This document shows positions 1-8,405 of a stretch of 49,485 nucleotides of DNA, one piece after another. The stretch covers positions 1 to 49,485 of the forward strand of contig CAAFGE010000027.1 in assembly GCA_900762355.1 (NCBI GenBank), written 5' to 3'. The notes under the pieces are model-generated. The model made no database searches. It was not told the DNA's origin and saw only the letters and a program-made list of their open reading frames with translations. Source of the DNA: an uncultured Collinsella sp. GTDB lineage: Bacteria; Actinomycetota; Coriobacteriia; Coriobacteriales; Coriobacteriaceae. The position numbers and the translations under genes are program-made. The first letter of the stretch is position 1. Each line of letters starts with the position of its first letter.

Positions 1-105
1 AGCACTTAATGTGCTCTCCGTGCGAGCAGGACTGTCCGAGCAGGCGACTTCGCATGCCGCCGGGCAGCCGGGGCCGACACCCCTCAAAGATTTTCAAAAA
101 AGTTG

Positions 106-135
106 TTGACGCGCGCGTAACGACTCGTCTAATAT
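106..135 (+). promoter_or_regulatory. Promoter of tRNA cluster
   Basis: A -35 box TTGACG (106-111) and a -10 box TAATAT (130-135) are separated by 18 bp, close to the vegetative sigma consensus. Transcription would start about 7 bases later, just before the first tRNA at 150. It is preceded by an A-rich stretch (TTTTCAAAAAAG) that could act as an UP element. Confidence 0.8.
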
Positions 136-149
136 ATCCCTTGCGCGAT

Positions 150-226
150 GGACCTGTAGCTCAGTTGGTTAGAGCGTCCGGCTGATAACCGGGAGGTCAC
201 AAGTTCGAATCTTGTCAGGTCCACCA
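150..226 (+). tRNA. tRNA-Ile (GAT), copy 1
   Basis: A complete cloverleaf with 7-bp acceptor stem GGACCTG/CAGGTCC, anticodon loop CTGATAA (anticodon GAT), TTCGAAT T-loop, discriminator A and encoded CCA. The 77 bases are identical to the copy at 374. It follows a strong promoter and is not in an rRNA spacer, at least in the visible sequence. Confidence 0.97.
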
Positions 227-237
227 CTTTCTTTCGC

Positions 238-284
238 AATAAACACCCCAGCGAGAGCCGAGTCGCCGCTGGGGTGTTTATTAC
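238..284 (+). terminator. Hairpin between tRNA genes
   Basis: A perfect 16-bp inverted repeat (238-253 and 267-282) with a 13-nt loop, flanked by A-rich and T-rich ends. It looks like a bidirectional intrinsic terminator or a processing stem between the first tRNA-Ile and tRNA-Ala. The trailing T run is interrupted, so read-through is possible. Confidence 0.7.
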
Positions 285-293
285 TGTCTCCGT

Positions 294-369
294 GGGGGTT
301 TAGCTCAGCTGGGAGAGCGCGGGCTTTGCAAGCCTGAGGTCAGGGGTTCGATCCCCCTAACCTCCACCA
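294..369 (+). tRNA. tRNA-Ala (TGC)
   Basis: A cloverleaf with acceptor GGGGGTT/AACCTCC (one G-U pair), anticodon loop TTTGCAA giving TGC, and encoded CCA. Ala(TGC) and Ile(GAT) are the pair normally found in 16S-23S spacers, yet no rRNA is visible here. Confidence 0.97.
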
Positions 370-373
370 TGAT

Positions 374-450
374 GGACCTGTAGCTCAGTTGGTTAGAGCG
401 TCCGGCTGATAACCGGGAGGTCACAAGTTCGAATCTTGTCAGGTCCACCA
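374..450 (+). tRNA. tRNA-Ile (GAT), copy 2
   Basis: Identical over 77 bases to the tRNA at 150-226, including the encoded CCA. It lies 4 bases after tRNA-Ala, so the two are almost certainly cotranscribed. Confidence 0.97.
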
Positions 451-464
451 TCAAAACCGTGAAG

Positions 465-495
465 AGCCCTGGGGCGTTGCCTCGGGGCTTTTTTC
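465..495 (+). terminator. Terminator of tRNA cluster
   Basis: An 11-bp stem (465-475 with 479-489, two G-U pairs), a GTT loop and a run of six T (489-494). A canonical intrinsic terminator ending the tRNA transcript. Confidence 0.9.
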
Positions 496-634
496 TTACC
501 TACTGAAAGTAGTCAAAAAAGCCCCGTCCCAAATTAACTACTTTGATTTTGTGTGCCGTGCGAAAGTTTGGGTAGTATAGCTATTCAATGCGGCGGGCTG
601 CCGCGTGTTAACCGCTACGTACCGGAGGTGTTCC

Positions 635-1135
635 ATGGTTCGTGTCGACATAGAGACCATCGTCATGGCCGCCGGTCCCGTGCCATCGCTTATCGTGCTT
701 CGTGAGCGCAGCAGCAAATCGGACTCGCCCGCGCCGCTGCGTTCCCTTTCCATTCAGACTGGTTCGTTTGAAGCTGCTGCCATCAGCCGCGGCATCGATA
801 GCGGCCGCGCCGAGCGCCCGATTACCCATGACCTGCTGCTCGATACCGTTGACGCCCTGGGCGCCAAACTCGAGCGCATCGAGATCGTTCGCGCCGAGCC
901 GCCGGTGTTCTACGCGACGATCGTCGTACTGGCCGATGGCGAGGAGCGCAAGATCGACGCCCGCCCTAGTGACGCCATTGCCCTTGCCGTGCGCAGCAAT
1001 GCCCCCATGTTTGTGGAGGACGACATCATGAATCGCCTGGGAACTGTTTCTACCCACGCCGAGGATGTCGACGACGAGCAGGAGTTCGAGAAGTTCGACG
1101 AGTTCGTCCATACGCTCTCCCCCGATGACTTCTAA
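635..1135 (+). CDS. Bifunctional nuclease domain protein
   Basis: A 166-residue protein of the bifunctional nuclease (BFN, DUF151) family. The recognisable block is RPSDAIALAVRSNAP followed by an acidic FVEDDIM segment, typical of this family's core; the C-terminus is acidic. Plant members have DNase and RNase activity, while the role of bacterial members is poorly known. The start chosen is ATG 635, because GGAGG (624-628) sits 6 bases upstream; a GTG at 605 in frame lacks such a site. A possible -10 box TAGTAT lies at 573-578, without a good -35 partner. It probably leads a small operon with the two following genes. Family assignment is firm; the function is inferred. Confidence 0.88.
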   Translation: MVRVDIETIVMAAGPVPSLIVLRERSSKSDSPAPLRSLSIQTGSFEAAAISRGIDSGRAERPITHDLLLDTVDALGAKLERIEIVRAEPPVFYATIVVLADGEERKIDARPSDAIALAVRSNAPMFVEDDIMNRLGTVSTHAEDVDDEQEFEKFDEFVHTLSPDDF

Positions 1136-1168
1136 ATGCGGGGTGGCAGAGTTGCGGAGTGTTCGCTG

Positions 1169-1525
1169 ATGGTCGGCGGTATGTCGGCTGAGGCGGCTGC
1201 GATCGCCCGCGAGGCCCAGATGCGCTCGGAGGCGTCCGAGGCGGCACGCATTGCCTATGTGATGCAGGCCCGCACGCTTCGCGAACGCCGCGGCTCGTTT
1301 ATCAAGATGGTTGTCATCTCCGCCTTTGTCGCGGCAATCTGCTCGCGCCTTCGTGGTACAGTTGGTGCGCTTGGGTTTTCGATTTCAACAGGCTTGGTAA
1401 TCTGGGGTGTGGTCGATGCGGTCATGCTGACCAACCAGATCAAGGTACTCGACAAGCGCGCGATGGATATGATGCGCGCCCGCGACGCTGCCGCCAAGAT
1501 CGCTGCCGAGGCACAGGAACTGTAA
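1169..1525 (+). CDS. Small membrane protein, unknown
   Basis: A 118-residue protein I do not recognise. The first third is alanine- and charge-rich and probably helical. Two hydrophobic segments follow (about residues 47-60 and 66-86), separated by a short SRLRGT turn, and then a charged helical tail rich in Ala, Arg and Lys. This suggests a membrane hairpin with both ends on the same side. Start ATG 1169 is chosen because GGAG (1156-1159) lies 9 bases upstream; ATG 1136, directly abutting the previous stop, and ATG 1181 are alternatives. Spacing suggests cotranscription with the genes before and after. Confidence 0.7.
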   Translation: MVGGMSAEAAAIAREAQMRSEASEAARIAYVMQARTLRERRGSFIKMVVISAFVAAICSRLRGTVGALGFSISTGLVIWGVVDAVMLTNQIKVLDKRAMDMMRARDAAAKIAAEAQEL

Positions 1526-1555
1526 CGACGCCAGACTCGATGGGAAGGTCTAAAG

Positions 1556-2005
1556 ATGGCACAGGATATGCAGGACGCCGGTAACGTCTCCGCCGAGCTC
1601 GACGCCATGGTGTGCGATCTGATCGGCGCGTTCTTGGACGACCTTGCCGCCGGCGAGAATCCGGGCGTAGTTGTGGCGATCGAGGACGCTGCTTCCAACC
1701 GATATCTGGCGGCGCTCGACGAGGACGGCGAGGAGGCATGCCTCGAGGCGGCCACCAACTTTATCTCCGAGCACAAGATGGGTCTTAAGGACGAGGGGCT
1801 GGGCCGCATCGCCCGCTATGCCATCGGCTACACCGGTTGTGTCGAAATTGACGGCGGCTATCACGACGCCCTGCTCGTGAGCTTCTTCGAAACCACGCTC
1901 GAGAGCGGTTTTTCGGCATACGTGCTGTATGAGGGCATGGGTGCCGGCGATGGTTTTATGTGGAGCGACCCTGAACCTGCAGGTGAGGAAACCCCTCTCA
2001 TCTAA
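1556..2005 (+). CDS. Conserved acidic hypothetical protein
   Basis: A 149-residue, strongly acidic, soluble protein with no signal peptide or membrane segment. I recognise no family. It has an alternating helix and strand pattern and a glycine-rich middle (GYTGCVEIDGGYHD), and ends in a Pro/Glu-rich tail. GGAAGG (1543-1548) precedes ATG 1556 by 7 bases. It follows the small membrane protein by 30 bases, so the two are probably one transcript. Codon use matches the neighbours, which argues for a real gene. Confidence 0.7.
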   Translation: MAQDMQDAGNVSAELDAMVCDLIGAFLDDLAAGENPGVVVAIEDAASNRYLAALDEDGEEACLEAATNFISEHKMGLKDEGLGRIARYAIGYTGCVEIDGGYHDALLVSFFETTLESGFSAYVLYEGMGAGDGFMWSDPEPAGEETPLI

Positions 2006-2122
2006 AATCGCTAAAATAAACGAGTTTTCGGTAAAAGGCTCAATATTCCCGCTGAGCGTTGTATCGCTGGGCGGGCCGCATACGCGTGCCGTTTGTATAT
2101 GGATAGAAGATAGGGGAACTAC

Positions 2123-3961
<1,839 letters not shown>

Positions 3962-3988
3962 GCGTTGGGGTTTATAACCGCCAATAAG

Positions 3989-4023
3989 AAAGGGCGCCGA
4001 CCGCAATGGTCGGCGCCCTTTTT
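3989..4023. terminator. typA: Terminator after typA
   Basis: A perfect stem of about 14 bp (3989-4002 with 4008-4021), a 5-nt loop and a T run; preceded by A residues, so it can also work on the minus strand for the convergent gene at 4094. Confidence 0.9.
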
Positions 4024-4084
4024 GGTGCAAAGGGGTCAGGTTAGTTTGCACCACCACAAAGGTGCCTGTCCCCATTGTGGTGGT
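4024..4084. repeat. Two REP-like hairpins, GGGGTCAG/GGGGACAG core
   Basis: Two adjoining hairpins. The first has stem GGTGCAAA/TTTGCACC (4024-4031, 4045-4052) around loop GGGGTCAGGTTAG. The second has stem ACCACCACAA/TTGTGGTGGT (4050-4059, 4075-4084) around a loop holding CCTGTCCCC, the complement of GGGGACAGG. The same stem recurs at 37310 with the loop in the opposite orientation. They lie between the convergent genes typA and 4094. Confidence 0.75.
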
Positions 4085-4093
4085 TTGGCCAGC

Positions 4094-5239
4094 TTAAGCG
4101 GTGGGGAGTCCTGGCGTGTTGGCCGGCTGCTGCGGTTTGAGGTGGGCGTTGCGCCAGATGATCTGGATGATGTAGCCGAGCGTGAAGACGAAGGCTACGC
4201 CGCTGATGAAGTTGCCTACGAGAGGGATTGCCGTGAGCACGCCCGCGATTATGCCGCCGACGGCTGCCATGACGTAGCGGTTCTGGCTGTGTCCGACCAT
4301 ACGCGCGATGGCACAACCCGCGAAGGCCGCAGAGACGAGCGCGATACCGATAACGCCGCACATGAGGGCTCCGGCAAGCGACAGGCCGGCAATAGAGATA
4401 ATCAACAGCAGGACGGCGGGGACGATGGCTACCGTGCCCAGAAGACCACTCACCCACAGCGGCGTGGGGCGCTGGTGGAGCATTCCGGCGGCGCTGGCGG
4501 TTGCACGCGGAAAGACGAGCTCGAGCAGCAAAGCGACAAAGCAGGTGGAAAGCGCCCCGGCGACGATGCCGCCGATGACATCGTTGACGGTGGAGGTGTC
4601 CTCGTTCTCGGTGCGGTCGATCTTGAGTGCGCCGACCTCGGCTCCCGAGGCGCGCTCGGGATCCTCGGAAACATGCGCGTTCACGGTGCCGGAGATACGG
4701 GCGTTCTTGCCCAGGATGAGCTTGTCGGCCCAAACCTCAACATCGCCATCGACCGTGCCATCGATGGTCACCGTGTCGCCTGCGAGCGCTGCCGACTTGA
4801 CGGAGCCGCGCAGGGCAACCGTCTCGCCCGCTGCGTAGAAGCAGCTGGCGGTGCTATCGGTGTTGAGGACGACATGCTGTCCCGCGACGGTTACGCTGCC
4901 AGCAACCGTGGTCTGGGCGATATCGATGGTGCGTGCAGCCAGGCGAACGGCACCGCCCACCGTGCAGTCGCGAATCGAAAGCGAATCGCCGGCGGCGATA
5001 ATGTCGCGGTCGATGGAGGCGTCATCGAGGTTGAGGTTCTGACCGGCGCAATACAGGTCGCCCTCAACACCGGACGGATTGGAGTCGTTGTCGGTCGCAA
5101 GAACATTGCCTGCGGTATCCGTGCCGGCAAACGCTGCGGCGGGAAGGGCGGCAAGTGCCAGCGCGATAAGGGCGAGGGCGACAAAGAGATGACTCCGTGC
5201 TTTGTGACGGCGCGTCGGTGGGATTTGATTGCAAGGCAT
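4094..5239 (-). CDS. Exported polymer-forming membrane protein
   Basis: A 381-residue protein. Residues 1-38 form a signal peptide (Arg-rich start, long Leu/Ala core, cleavage near AAAFAG). Residues about 60-200 are a bactofilin-like repeat series (phrases such as VTVAGQHV, VTIDGTVDGDVEVWADKLILGKNARISGTV), expected to fold as a right-handed beta helix. The C-terminal half holds five or six hydrophobic segments, separated by Gly and Pro. This layout fits 'polymer-forming cytoskeletal' proteins anchored in the membrane, with the repeat domain outside the cell. Start ATG 5239 has GAAGGA upstream; an in-frame upstream ATG at 5287 does not. The function is unknown; an envelope scaffold is plausible. 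Confidence 0.8.
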   Translation of the reverse strand: MPCNQIPPTRRHKARSHLFVALALIALALAALPAAAFAGTDTAGNVLATDNDSNPSGVEGDLYCAGQNLNLDDASIDRDIIAAGDSLSIRDCTVGGAVRLAARTIDIAQTTVAGSVTVAGQHVVLNTDSTASCFYAAGETVALRGSVKSAALAGDTVTIDGTVDGDVEVWADKLILGKNARISGTVNAHVSEDPERASGAEVGALKIDRTENEDTSTVNDVIGGIVAGALSTCFVALLLELVFPRATASAAGMLHQRPTPLWVSGLLGTVAIVPAVLLLIISIAGLSLAGALMCGVIGIALVSAAFAGCAIARMVGHSQNRYVMAAVGGIIAGVLTAIPLVGNFISGVAFVFTLGYIIQIIWRNAHLKPQQPANTPGLPTA

Positions 5240-5345
5240 AGTGAATCCTTCGTTAGGTGCTCGACATATACCTAACAGGGTACCCAACGCGTGGGCGCTC
5301 TAAAAGAACCTCTCGGTTGCATTTCGAGGTAAAAGGCCACGCCAA

Positions 5346-6035
5346 CTACTTTTTACGATGCAAAAAGCGCGCGATGTCCTCTTCGGTGGGGCTTTTGATG
5401 TCAAAACGCAGCGACAGCCAGCGCAGCCCCATGGTTACCGCAACGCATACGATCAACGCGGTGATGTTGCTGACGACGCCGCTCATGACAAGGCATACAT
5501 AGCTCGCCGAGCCGGCGATGGCTGCGATGGCATAGAAGTTGGTGCGCTGGAAAATGCCCGGTACCACGCCCATAAAACTGTCGCGCAGCATGCCGCCGCC
5601 CACCGCGGTGAAAAAGCCCATCATGATGCACACCGCCGGCGCAAAGCCGTAGACCAGCGCCTTGTCTGCTCCAGTGGCGGCATAGATGCCGACCGAGATG
5701 ATGTCGAGCAGGGGAATGAGTTTTTCGGGTTTGTCGACGATTGCCGGGAAAATATAGATGATGGCTGCCGTGGCAATGGAAAGCGGGAGCGCCATCGGCT
5801 GGTTGAGGATGTAGACGTTGCCCACCTGCAGCGTCATATCGCGCAAGAGACCGCCGCCCAGACCGCAGACCACGGCGAGCGCGACCGCGCCCACCAAGTC
5901 GAGCTTGTGCTCGCGTGCGACCAACACGCCCGAGATCGATGCAGCGACAACAGCGAACATCTCGAGCCAAAATGGGATAGCGACCATGGCATCCGTGGCG
6001 TGTGAGGTAACGGTCATAGCGGCGGCGACGGGCAA
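5346..6035 (-). CDS. TRIC-type cation channel family protein
   Basis: A 229-residue membrane protein of the UPF0126/trimeric intracellular cation channel family (YadS-like). Two internal repeats each carry the glycine-rich signature: GLGGGLLRDM in the first and AVGGGMLRDS in the second, with seven hydrophobic segments in all. Prokaryotic relatives form trimeric monovalent cation channels; some bacterial members have been linked to glycine uptake. Start is taken as TTG 6035 because AAAAGGA lies 7 bases upstream; ATG 6017 is the alternative but lacks a ribosome-binding site. A short charged C-terminus (FLHRKK) is probably cytoplasmic. Confidence 0.88.
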   Translation of the reverse strand: MPVAAAMTVTSHATDAMVAIPFWLEMFAVVAASISGVLVAREHKLDLVGAVALAVVCGLGGGLLRDMTLQVGNVYILNQPMALPLSIATAAIIYIFPAIVDKPEKLIPLLDIISVGIYAATGADKALVYGFAPAVCIMMGFFTAVGGGMLRDSFMGVVPGIFQRTNFYAIAAIAGSASYVCLVMSGVVSNITALIVCVAVTMGLRWLSLRFDIKSPTEEDIARFLHRKK

Positions 6036-6149
6036 GATGGGGTCCTTTTGGTTGCGGGTTTAGACAATGCCCGTACATAGTACATGGTTGGCGGGCGTGG
6101 TGACCCTATTGCTCGGTAAACGGTCGGGACTGGGAACGGTCATGGGTTC

Positions 6150-6216
6150 CAAACATGTACATCAGCCTCCAAAGATGTCAAAAAATGTCGGTTTTGGAGG
6201 GTGATGTACATGTTTG
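6150..6216. repeat. 67-nt palindrome, copy 1
   Basis: An imperfect palindrome with outer arms CAAACATGTACATCA and TGATGTACATGTTTG, inner arms CTCCAAA and TTTGGAG, and an AT-rich centre containing a run of A. Its reverse complement matches the copy at 7358-7424 at about 63 of 67 positions. The two copies bracket the nuclease-like gene at 6246. Confidence 0.85.
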
Positions 6217-6245
6217 GGGGAAGCGCGGGGTGAGTGGGTTCGTCG

Positions 6246-7253
6246 TTACTCAGAAGGCGACTCTTCGGCTTGATCGCTCTTCCAGTTGCGGATAAGCACC
6301 TTGCGCAGTTCGTTTTGCTTTCGCTGATACTCGGCATCTACGCAACGAGGCATGCCGAGTGCTTCGCGGATATTGTTCATGGCACGGTGGAAAGCGAGTT
6401 GGCTGGCAAATTGCGTTGAGGTGAGCGTGACGATGCGATAGCCCATTTGGGCGAGTACGGCCTCTCGCTCCGCATCTGCTCCCTTGCGTTCGGCCTCGTC
6501 GTGAAAGCCGCCCTTATATTCGATGCCGAGTTCCCTGCGCTGATAAGTAACAAGAGCGTCGATTTTGAGCGTTCGGGCTTTTGTGCAATGCCAGAGACGC
6601 TGAGGGATTTCGAGCGGTTTGTTGAGTTCGATGCCTCGGATACCAACGCCGCCTTCGCTTGTTGGGAGTGAGAGGGCGATGGACGATGCGGTCTCCATGG
6701 GCGAGGCTGAGTGGTCGTAGATGTGTCTGAGCGCGAGTCTGGCGCGTGTGGCGCCGGGTTTGCCAGGGTGCCGATCGAGTAGCTCGACAATTTCGTCCTT
6801 GGAGGTGGTGGCTGGTTGCTCAGTGTAAGGGTCAGAGAGATTGAGCCCCATGCGATAGTCGCCGCAAACTTCGTAACCATACTCGAGGTATTCGATCCTG
6901 TCCATCCACTCGGCAGCGAGCACGAAGGTGAAGGCTTCGTCGGTGATAAAGATGCCGGGCGTAAGCTCGACAATATGGTCGTAGGGTAGGTTTTGGCCGA
7001 GAACGTGGCAAGTGACACCGTTGGCGCGAATTCGCTCGAAAGCAAATACTACGGAGATGTCGATAGTCTTGAGCATGGTGGACGGAATGCCGCAGTCGGT
7101 AAGTGCCTGCCGAATGCGCGCGATGCGTTGCTGGGTAGAGAGGCCCTGCACACCTATCTGGTAGTCGCGTTGTGCGACGGCTTGAACCAGATTCCGCGGT
7201 GCATGATGGATGAGCCACGCCGTTTTATGCGAAATGAGAACAGGAGTATCCAT
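6246..7253 (-). CDS. PD-(D/E)XK-like (DUF559-type) protein
   Basis: A 335-residue soluble protein. The C-terminal third resembles the DUF559/Vsr-like nuclease fold: KIDALV (Asp232), then a strand with IEYKG (Glu245, Lys247), giving the D-x(12)-E-x-K spacing of PD-(D/E)XK enzymes, followed by a helix rich in Glu/Arg and GYRIVTLT. The N-terminal part (ISHKTAWLIHH...) recalls actinobacterial proteins that join an AbiEi-like winged helix to DUF559; this is an inference. Start ATG 7253 has GAGAGG upstream; an in-frame earlier ATG at 7328 does not. The gene is enclosed by inverted 67-nt palindromes and lies beside tRNA-Ser, which suggests transfer. No partner toxin gene is adjacent. Confidence 0.72.
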   Translation of the reverse strand: MDTPVLISHKTAWLIHHAPRNLVQAVAQRDYQIGVQGLSTQQRIARIRQALTDCGIPSTMLKTIDISVVFAFERIRANGVTCHVLGQNLPYDHIVELTPGIFITDEAFTFVLAAEWMDRIEYLEYGYEVCGDYRMGLNLSDPYTEQPATTSKDEIVELLDRHPGKPGATRARLALRHIYDHSASPMETASSIALSLPTSEGGVGIRGIELNKPLEIPQRLWHCTKARTLKIDALVTYQRRELGIEYKGGFHDEAERKGADAEREAVLAQMGYRIVTLTSTQFASQLAFHRAMNNIREALGMPRCVDAEYQRKQNELRKVLIRNWKSDQAEESPSE

Positions 7254-7357
7254 TGGGGACCTCTCGCTTCGAGCTGACACCAAACTCTTATGTCCGTTGA
7301 GGTGGGGAAATATACCGGATGCGAGCAAATCGACTCATGCTCGGTGCGCGTCATACG

Positions 7358-7424
7358 CAAACATGTACATCACACTCCAAAAACGACATTTTTTGACATC
7401 TTTGGAGGGTGGTGTACATGTTTG
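7358..7424. repeat. 67-nt palindrome, copy 2 (inverted)
   Basis: Second copy of the palindrome at 6150-6216, in inverted orientation, with arms CAAACATGTACATCA and TGTACATGTTTG and the same inner CTCCAAA/TTTGGAG pair. The four or so differences from copy 1 are scattered. Confidence 0.85.
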
Positions 7425-7479
7425 AGATATGGGCTGGGATCGACCGCGATGGGGGCGTGGCTGAATAGGAGGGATGTCC

Positions 7480-7560
7480 AAATTTTGAGCTTTGCTCAAA
7501 ATTTATCCGGTCGGCTTACGCCGACCGCGCTGCGCTAAAAACGCGCCACTGGCGCGTTTT
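7480..7560. repeat. Three consecutive perfect hairpins
   Basis: Stem 1: 11 bp, AAATTTTGAGC/GCTCAAAATTT (7480-7504, loop TTT). Stem 2: 8 bp, CGGTCGGC/GCCGACCG (7508-7527, loop TTAC). Stem 3: 10 bp, AAAACGCGCC/GGCGCGTTTT (7538-7560, loop ACT), terminator-like. They lie between palindrome copy 2 and a tRNA-Ser 3' fragment. No gene is visible from 7254 to 7670. Confidence 0.75.
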
Positions 7561-7581
7561 CTTTACGCTTCGCGCCCTTGC

Positions 7582-7606
7582 GGGTTCGAATCCCTCCTCC
7601 TCCGCC
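7582..7606 (+). pseudogene. tRNA-Ser 3' fragment
   Basis: These 25 bases equal the T-arm and acceptor 3' strand of the tRNA-Ser (CGA) at 7671-7761, but on the opposite strand; the next base is G rather than the A of CCA. Upstream at 7451-7479 there is a stretch (GGGGGCGTGGCTGAAT) faintly like a tRNA-Ser 5' half, with the three hairpins in between. No anticodon arm is present, so this is a remnant or an interrupted tRNA gene. Confidence 0.6.
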
Positions 7607-7632
7607 GTATTTGCTTGAAAGGGACTCAAAAC

Positions 7633-7658
7633 AAAAAAGCCCCCATTGCTGGGAGCTT
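7633..7658 (-). terminator. Terminator after tRNA-Ser (CGA)
   Basis: Read on the minus strand: an 8-bp stem AGCTCCCA/TGGGGGCT (one G-U), GCAA tetraloop and six T. It ends the minus-strand tRNA-Ser transcript. Confidence 0.85.
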
Positions 7659-7670
7659 TCTCAACCAAAA

Positions 7671-7761
7671 TGGCGGAGGAGGAGGGATTCGAACCCTCGT
7701 GACCTTATACAGGCCAAGCGGTTTTCGAGACCGCCGCATTCAACCACTCTGCCACCCCTCC
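7671..7761 (-). tRNA. tRNA-Ser (CGA)
   Basis: A 91-base class II tRNA with long variable arm. Acceptor GGAGGGG/CTCCTCC (one G-U), anticodon loop CTCGAAA giving CGA, TTCGAAT T-loop, discriminator G and encoded CCA. Confidence 0.96.
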
Positions 7762-7770
7762 GCGTGGGGT

Positions 7771-7800
7771 AAAAACAAAGCAGGCTCTAAGGCCTGCTTT
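7771..7800 (-). terminator. Terminator between tRNA-Ser genes
   Basis: A 9-bp stem AAAGCAGGC/GCCTGCTTT (7777-7785, 7792-7800) followed on the minus strand by TTTGTTTTT. It separates the upstream tRNA-Ser (GGA) from tRNA-Ser (CGA) and may be a partial terminator or processing site. Confidence 0.75.
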
Positions 7801-7809
7801 GGAATTAAC

Positions 7810-7900
7810 TGGCGGAGAGTCAGGGATTTGAACCCTGGAGACGCTTTTGACGCCTACACGATTTCCAATCGTGCTCCTTCGGCCACTCGGACAACTCTCC
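7810..7900 (-). tRNA. tRNA-Ser (GGA)
   Basis: A 91-base class II tRNA, acceptor GGAGAGT/ACTCTCC, anticodon loop TTGGAAA giving GGA, long variable arm, TTCAAAT T-loop, discriminator G and encoded CCA. Confidence 0.96.
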
Positions 7901-7916
7901 GTTAAATGCGAAAGTC

Positions 7917-7944
7917 AGTATACACGAGGAATCGCAAAGTGCAA
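7917..7944 (-). promoter_or_regulatory. Promoter of tRNA-Ser genes
   Basis: On the minus strand, -35 TTGCAC (7939-7944) and -10 TATACT (7917-7922) with a 16-bp spacer, placing the start shortly before tRNA-Ser (GGA). Beyond it, 7945-8305 contains no convincing gene. Confidence 0.65.
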
Positions 7945-8305
7945 ACAGAAAAGTTGGCATTTTTTAAAACGCTTGGGTACGATTTGGTTCCGATCGTCGG
8001 TCTTTGGGCCTCGAAATAACTCCTGACCAGCCGAATCGCGCCCCGCAAAATGTTCAAAAGAGGTATTTATAAACGCCGCGGTAACGAATTTAAAAATATC
8101 TAGCCTGCCGAGTGAACCATTGGTACGCATCTCGCGACCACAGCCATGCGCTCGCTGACCTGCGGATTGGCTCGGATTGTCCCCGCGGCACCGTATCCTA
8201 TCCACAAATCCGTCAAGCTCTTGGTCGGCATTTGGTTAGAACACGCATGAAGTGCCGTGCAAGTATGGACATATGTGGAGGTCATGAGGTTGTAGCTGCA
8301 TATTC

Positions 8306-8334
8306 TTGCGGCCTGGGAGGTTGAAAGATATTAT
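8306..8334 (+). promoter_or_regulatory. Promoter of rpsF-ssb-rpsR-rplI
   Basis: A -35 box TTGCGG (8306-8311) and a -10 box TATTAT (8329-8334) with a 17-bp spacer, 72 bases before the rpsF start. This predicts a leader of about 65 nt. Confidence 0.65.
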
Positions 8335-8350
8335 TACCAAGTCTTTTCCT

Positions 8351-8379
8351 GCTTCAGGCGCACCTTCACGACCTGAAGC
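8351..8379 (+). promoter_or_regulatory. rpsF leader hairpin, possible S6:S18 site
   Basis: An 8-bp stem GCTTCAGG/CCTGAAGC with a 13-nt loop CGCACCTTCACGA in the predicted rpsF leader, ending 14 bases before the ribosome-binding site. Many bacteria carry an S6:S18-binding element in this position that lets the operon repress itself. The position fits; I cannot confirm the consensus bases. Confidence 0.4.
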
Positions 8380-8405
8380 CACATTTGCCCAGAGGAGGTG
8401 ACAAT

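Noticed and set aside
543..578. A promoter for the gene at 635 (TTGATT with TAGTAT)
   Set aside because: The spacing is 24 bp, too long for a standard promoter; only the -10-like box is mentioned.
3965..5275. A 436-residue plus-strand open frame
   Set aside because: It starts in the typA terminator and runs antisense to the exported polymer-forming protein, which has a signal peptide and ribosome-binding site.
6150..7424. A CRISPR-like repeat pair
   Set aside because: Only two copies, in inverted orientation, with a gene rather than spacers between them.
7582..7761. attL/attR pair of an integrated element at tRNA-Ser
   Set aside because: The matching 25 bases are inverted, not direct repeats, and no integrase gene is near.
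8198..8206. A DnaA box-like CTATCCACA, suggesting an origin near rpsF
   Set aside because: A single imperfect match; no cluster of boxes, AT-rich unwinding element or dnaA gene is present.
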